From contig JAUYGP010000429.1 of NCBI GenBank assembly GCA_030690515.1, positions 1-9,543 of the forward strand: DNA of 9,543 bases, in the 5' to 3' direction. Source of the DNA: Giesbergeria sp. Its GTDB lineage: Bacteria > Pseudomonadota > Gammaproteobacteria > Burkholderiales > Burkholderiaceae_C. Position numbers and translations under genes: made by a program. A model generated the notes under the pieces. It did no database searches, was not told the DNA's origin, and saw only the letters and a list, made by a program, of their open reading frames with translations. Below, one piece after another: positions 7,753 through 9,543 of the stretch. Numbering within the stretch: position 1 is the stretch's first letter; the number at the start of each line of letters is the position of its first letter.

Positions 7753-7829
7753 AAGGGCCACCCCGCAGCAAAGGGCGTCGTCCACCGTCCAGGGGGAAGC
7801 CGCGTAGCGACTCAGGGGGTGGTGCTTCA
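7753..7829. repeat. Interspersed GC-rich repeat, Comamonadaceae type, after glpT
   Basis: This stretch starts at the glpT stop codon and runs about 75 bases into the spacer. On the minus strand it begins TGAAGCACCACCCCCTGAG, passes through CTTCCCCCTGGACGG and GACGACGCCC, and ends near GCTGCGGGGTGGCCCTTG. The 7-mers CCACCCC (7758-7764) and GGGGTGG (7816-7822) are inverted near its ends, and CAGGGGG occurs twice inside. From memory, near-identical blocks are scattered through intergenic regions of Acidovorax- and Comamonas-like genomes, but I cannot verify copy number here. Nothing suggests it encodes a protein. Its role in the operon is unknown. Confidence 0.6.
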
Positions 7830-8903
7830 TGGCAGCAACTCCTCGTTTTGGTAATAGCAGGTGTGTTCACCCAGCACCTGCAGCCAGACCTGGTCTCCGG
7901 CCGAAGGCAAGCGCTGCTCGGCATCAAAGCGGGCCTTGAGCTGAAGCGCACCCACCTGTGCAGTCAGCATGAAATAGGTGCCAATGTCCTGCACGCGCAA
8001 CACGGTGCACGGCAGCGCGCCAGCCTGGCCCGGCTGCGCCAAGGAGAGATATTCAGGCCGAATGCCCACTTGCAGCGCGTCCACAGGCAGGGTGCGCGGC
8101 GTGGGCAACTCCAGGACATGGCCAGCCACCTGCAAGCGCCCTGCGTCGATTTGCGCGGGCAGAAAGTTCATGCCCGGCGAGCCGATAAAATGCCCGACAA
8201 ACACATGCTGCGGACGCTCGAACAGGGCATCGGCCGAGCCCACCTGGACGGCGCGCCCGCGCGTCATCACCACCACCTGGTCGGCAAAGGTCAGTGCCTC
8301 GACCTGGTCGTGGGTTACGTAGATCAGCGTGAGCTTGAGCTCGTGATGGATCTGCTTGAGCTTGCGCCGCAGTTGCCATTTGAGGTGTGGATCAATCACC
8401 GTGAGCGGCTCATCAAACAGCACGGCAGCCACATCCGAGCGCACCAGGCCCCGGCCTAACGATATTTTTTGCTTGGCATCTGCCGACAGGCCCGCCGCAC
8501 GCTGATCGAGCTGCCCGCTCATCTCCAGCATCTCGGCAATCACACCCACACGCTGACGGATCTGGTCCTCGGGCACCTTGCGGTTACGCAGCGGGAACGC
8601 CAGGTTCTCGGCCACCGTCATGGTGTCGTAGATCACCGGAAACTGAAACACCTGGGCAATATTGCGGTGCTGGGGACTTTTGCGCGTAACGTCATTGCCA
8701 TCAAACAGCACCTTGCCATGCGAAGGCACGAGCAGGCCCGACATGATGTTGAGCATGGTCGTCTTACCGCAGCCCGAGGGTCCTAGCAGCGCGTAGGCAC
8801 CACCATCCTCAAACTCCATCTTCAGCGGCAGCAGGGCGTAGTCGCTGTCCTGTTGGGGGTTGGGCTTGTACGAATGCGCCAGATCAAGCGAGATATGCGC
8901 CAT
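7827..8903 (-). CDS. glpT: Glycerol ABC transporter ATPase with degenerate signature motif (GlpT-like)
   Basis: A MalK-type ATPase of 358 residues: nucleotide-binding domain at about 1-235 and a C-terminal TOBE-type regulatory domain at about 240-350. Walker A is GPSGCGKTT (41-49), the Q-loop glutamine is Q87, Walker B is VLFDEP (161-166) with catalytic E165, and the H-loop histidine is H198 in YVTHDQ. The signature motif, normally LSGGQ, reads LSADA (139-143) followed by KQKISLGRGL, so both glycines and the glutamine are lost. The ATG at 8903 starts one base after the glpS stop and has a GGGGAG upstream; longer in-frame starts would overlap glpS. It should pair with GlpS. The name follows the rhizobial glycerol importer and is unrelated to the E. 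coli glycerol-3-phosphate antiporter GlpT. Confidence 0.9.
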   Translation of the reverse strand: MAHISLDLAHSYKPNPQQDSDYALLPLKMEFEDGGAYALLGPSGCGKTTMLNIMSGLLVPSHGKVLFDGNDVTRKSPQHRNIAQVFQFPVIYDTMTVAENLAFPLRNRKVPEDQIRQRVGVIAEMLEMSGQLDQRAAGLSADAKQKISLGRGLVRSDVAAVLFDEPLTVIDPHLKWQLRRKLKQIHHELKLTLIYVTHDQVEALTFADQVVVMTRGRAVQVGSADALFERPQHVFVGHFIGSPGMNFLPAQIDAGRLQVAGHVLELPTPRTLPVDALQVGIRPEYLSLAQPGQAGALPCTVLRVQDIGTYFMLTAQVGALQLKARFDAEQRLPSAGDQVWLQVLGEHTCYYQNEELLP

Positions 8904-8904
8904 G

Positions 8905-9543
8905 TCAGACTCCCCCCACACGCTGTGGCGCCAGCAACAAGCCGCCATCGCCACCAAACACATAGACCTGCGCGGGGCTGAAATACAGCGTAACCAAGGC
9001 CCCGAGGTCGAAGTAATGCACCCCCGTGATCTGGGCAACCAAATCTCCCAGGGATGTCGTCGCGTGCACATAGGTGTCAGAGCCGGAAATCTCGGCCAGT
9101 TCCACCGTCCCCTGCACCGCCACATCGCCAGGGCGCGCCTGCACGCGCAGCGCGCTGGCGCGCACTCCCACAGTCAGGTTCGAGCTGTCAGGAACCGCCA
9201 GGGGCTGGCGCGGCACCACATCCACGCCGCCAGGCAGGCGCAATGCCTGCGCTGCAGAAACCGCCGCCACCAAGTTGATCGGCGGATCACTGAAAGCGCG
9301 CGCCACGCGCAGCGAGCACGGTTCGTGGAATACGTCGGCGGTAGGACCGTATTGCAACAACCGTCCCTCATCGAGCACGGCGGTATAGCCGCCCAGCAGC
9401 AGCGCCTCGGCCGGTTCGGTCGTCGCGTACACCACGGTGGACTGCCCCGCCGCAAACAGTTGCGTGAGTTCTTCGCGCAGTTCTTCGCGCAGCTTGTAGT
9501 CCAGGTTCACCAGGGGCTCATCGAGCAGCATGAGCGGCGCGCC
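8905..9543 (-). CDS. glpS: Glycerol ABC transporter ATPase, C-terminal part, without H-loop histidine (GlpS-like)
   Basis: The last 212 residues of a MalK-type ATPase; the N-terminal part with Walker A, Q-loop and signature lies beyond the window. The visible part opens with Walker B LMLLDEP and the D-loop LVNLD, then reaches STVVYATTEPAEALLLGGYTAVL. Aligned with YVTHDQVEA of the partner GlpT, the switch histidine is replaced by threonine (residue 42 of the visible part). A C-terminal TOBE-type domain follows, with the GVRASALRV stretch. The stop codon is separated from the glpT ATG by one base, so the two ATPases are probably co-translated and form a heterodimer. The family link to glycerol GlpS is by order and resemblance. 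Confidence 0.88.
   Translation of the reverse strand, partial: GAPLMLLDEPLVNLDYKLREELREELTQLFAAGQSTVVYATTEPAEALLLGGYTAVLDEGRLLQYGPTADVFHEPCSLRVARAFSDPPINLVAAVSAAQALRLPGGVDVVPRQPLAVPDSSNLTVGVRASALRVQARPGDVAVQGTVELAEISGSDTYVHATTSLGDLVAQITGVHYFDLGALVTLYFSPAQVYVFGGDGGLLLAPQRVGGV

Noticed and set aside
5968..7807. Long plus-strand open frames opposite glpQ and glpP.
   Set aside because: The translations are full of His, Arg and Gln and mirror hydrophobic permease codons; no Shine-Dalgarno or family resemblance.
8904..9125. Upstream extension of glpT into glpS.
   Set aside because: It would read glpS in a second frame for over 200 bases; the ATG at 8903 has a good Shine-Dalgarno and gives a normal ATPase N-terminus.

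Overview
All genes in this window read on the minus strand, so transcription runs from position 9543 down to 1. Gene content, the single-cysteine S14 type, moderately high GC and a short repeat that I remember from Acidovorax/Comamonas-type genomes suggest a betaproteobacterium, most likely Comamonadaceae. The assignment is by protein resemblance and memory, not by a database search.

The first block in transcription order (9543 to 2055) is a glycerol uptake and oxidation cluster in the order known from the rhizobial glpSTPQUV importer. It holds the C-terminal part of ATPase GlpS (cut by the window edge), ATPase GlpT, permeases GlpP and GlpQ, a small DUF2160-type membrane protein (GlpU-like), the large periplasmic binding protein GlpV, and glycerol-3-phosphate dehydrogenase GlpD. 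Glycerol bound by GlpV would pass through GlpP/GlpQ using ATP hydrolysed by GlpS/GlpT. A glycerol kinase, not seen here, would phosphorylate it, and GlpD would oxidise it to dihydroxyacetone phosphate. No glpK, glpR or glpF lies in the window; they may lie beyond position 9543.

The second block (1851 to 1) is the start of a spc-type ribosomal protein operon: rplN, rplX, rplE, rpsN and the first two thirds of rpsH. It is separated from glpD by 203 bases holding overlapping promoter candidates and a roughly 150-nt leader with small hairpins, but no visible intrinsic terminator. In the classical arrangement rplN follows rpsQ of the S10 operon; here a catabolic gene takes that place.

The least ordinary points are: (1) in the ABC ATPase pair, GlpS lacks the H-loop histidine and GlpT has a degenerate signature motif, and both changes fall in the same composite ATP site, which predicts an asymmetric ATPase; (2) a palindromic, partly duplicated mini-element between glpV and glpD that repeats the glpD start region in frame; (3) a family-like interspersed repeat that begins at the glpT stop codon inside the operon; (4) a nine-G tract inside glpP; (5) the glp/spc junction. 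No tRNA, rRNA, CRISPR array or complete insertion sequence was seen.
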